From: Burkholderiaceae bacterium
GTDB taxonomy: Bacteria; Pseudomonadota; Gammaproteobacteria; Burkholderiales; Burkholderiaceae_C
Assembly: GCA_031256305.1 (NCBI GenBank)
Contig: JAIRQU010000142.1
Location: forward strand, 1-6,119
Length of the DNA: 6,119 nt
Reading direction: 5' to 3'
The translations under genes and the position numbers were made by a program. Each line of letters opens with the position of its first letter. The first letter of the stretch is position 1. Positions 5,664-6,119 of this stretch are shown here, one piece after another. The notes under the pieces were generated by a model. That model was not told where the DNA came from. It saw nothing but the letters and a program-made list of their open reading frames with translations, and searched no databases.

Positions 5664-6119
5664 TTACCGCATTTTCCCGGCAAGACCCCGGCGGCTGGGG
5701 GCGCGCTCATACCAGCCTCTTGAGCGGTTGACGATGCGGACGATGGTCAGCATGACCGGCACTTCAATCAACACGCCAACGACGGTTGCCAGCGCGGCGC
5801 CGGAGTTGAAGCCGAACAGGCTGATCGCGGCGGCGACCGCCAGCTCAAAGAAATTGCTGGCCCCGATCAACGCGGAAGGGCCGGCCACGCAGTGCTGCTC
5901 ACCGGCCAACCGGTTGAGCAGGTAGGCAATGCCGGCATTGCCATAGACCTGGATCAGGATGGGCACCGTCAGCAGCGCGATGACCAGTGGTTGCGCCAGA
6001 ATCTGCTGGCCCTGAAAGCCGAACAGCAGCACGAGGGTTGCCAGCAGCGCAACCAGCGAGATCGGCTGGATCGTCTGCAACAGGCGCCCCAGCGCGGCGT
6101 TGCCGCCTGCGCGCAACAT
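5664..6119 (-). CDS. ACR3-family arsenite efflux permease, C-terminal part (runs off right edge)
   Basis: The last 151 codons of an inner-membrane As(III) exporter of the ACR3 (Arr3) family; complete proteins have about 350 residues and ten membrane segments. The first codon seen happens to be ATG, but it is internal, since the visible part matches only the C-terminal half. Hydrophobic stretches lie near residues 17-36, 43-67, 85-104 and 107-130. The highly conserved segments GASNFFELAVAAAISLFG (86-103) and ATVVGVLIEVPVML (111-124) identify the family, followed by the usual VRIVNRSRGWYER close to the cytoplasmic end. The gene is often called arsB or acr3 and usually sits in an ars operon with arsR and arsC, which would lie to the right. 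No terminator is visible in the 16 bp before miaA. The family is firm; arsenite as substrate is inferred from the family. Confidence 0.93.
   Translation of the reverse strand: MLRAGGNAALGRLLQTIQPISLVALLATLVLLFGFQGQQILAQPLVIALLTVPILIQVYGNAGIAYLLNRLAGEQHCVAGPSALIGASNFFELAVAAAISLFGFNSGAALATVVGVLIEVPVMLTIVRIVNRSRGWYERAPSRRGLAGKMR

Overview
The window is GC-rich (roughly two thirds G+C by eye) and gene-dense, with short intergenic gaps and housekeeping genes whose protein sequences look like the order Burkholderiales (Betaproteobacteria). The bS21, DarP and PmbA sequences fit that order. So does a GC-rich double-hairpin repeat inside hrpA, which resembles elements I remember from Comamonadaceae and related families. 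The family is not certain. No rRNA, tRNA, CRISPR array, transposase or phage gene is visible.

Layout, left to right. (1) 1-1120, minus: the N-terminal 373 codons of the DEAH RNA helicase HrpA, running off the left edge, with a hairpin repeat inserted in frame. (2) 1207-1563, plus: a short thioredoxin-fold protein with a CNTC active site, divergent from hrpA. (3) 1564-1834: a 271-bp gene-free stretch with a strong sigma70-type promoter and a foldable leader of about 150 nt for rpsU. (4) 1835-2582, plus: rpsU (bS21), a 13-bp tandem duplication across its stop codon, an intrinsic terminator, then a YqeY/GatB-like gene. (5) 2608-3975, minus: pmbA (tldE), convergent with yqeY. (6) 4027-5647, plus: darP (yjgA), divergent from pmbA, overlapping miaA by up to 41 bp. 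(7) 5664-6119, minus: the C-terminal 151 codons of an ACR3-family arsenite efflux permease, running off the right edge.

Most genes serve RNA and translation: HrpA (RNA helicase, ribosome rescue), bS21 (small subunit), YqeY (related to the amidotransferase tail domain), DarP (large-subunit maturation) and MiaA (tRNA A37 prenylation). PmbA works with TldD in peptide maturation and degradation. ACR3 belongs to arsenic detoxification and probably marks the edge of an ars cluster to the right.

The genes are ordinary; the arrangement is less so. rpsU-yqeY is not followed by dnaG and rpoD, and miaA sits behind darP with an overlap instead of beside mutL. No new multi-gene system is evident. The points most worth checking are the repeat in hrpA, the rpsU leader, the three possible 5' arms for one terminator 3' arm after rpsU, and the darP-miaA overlap.
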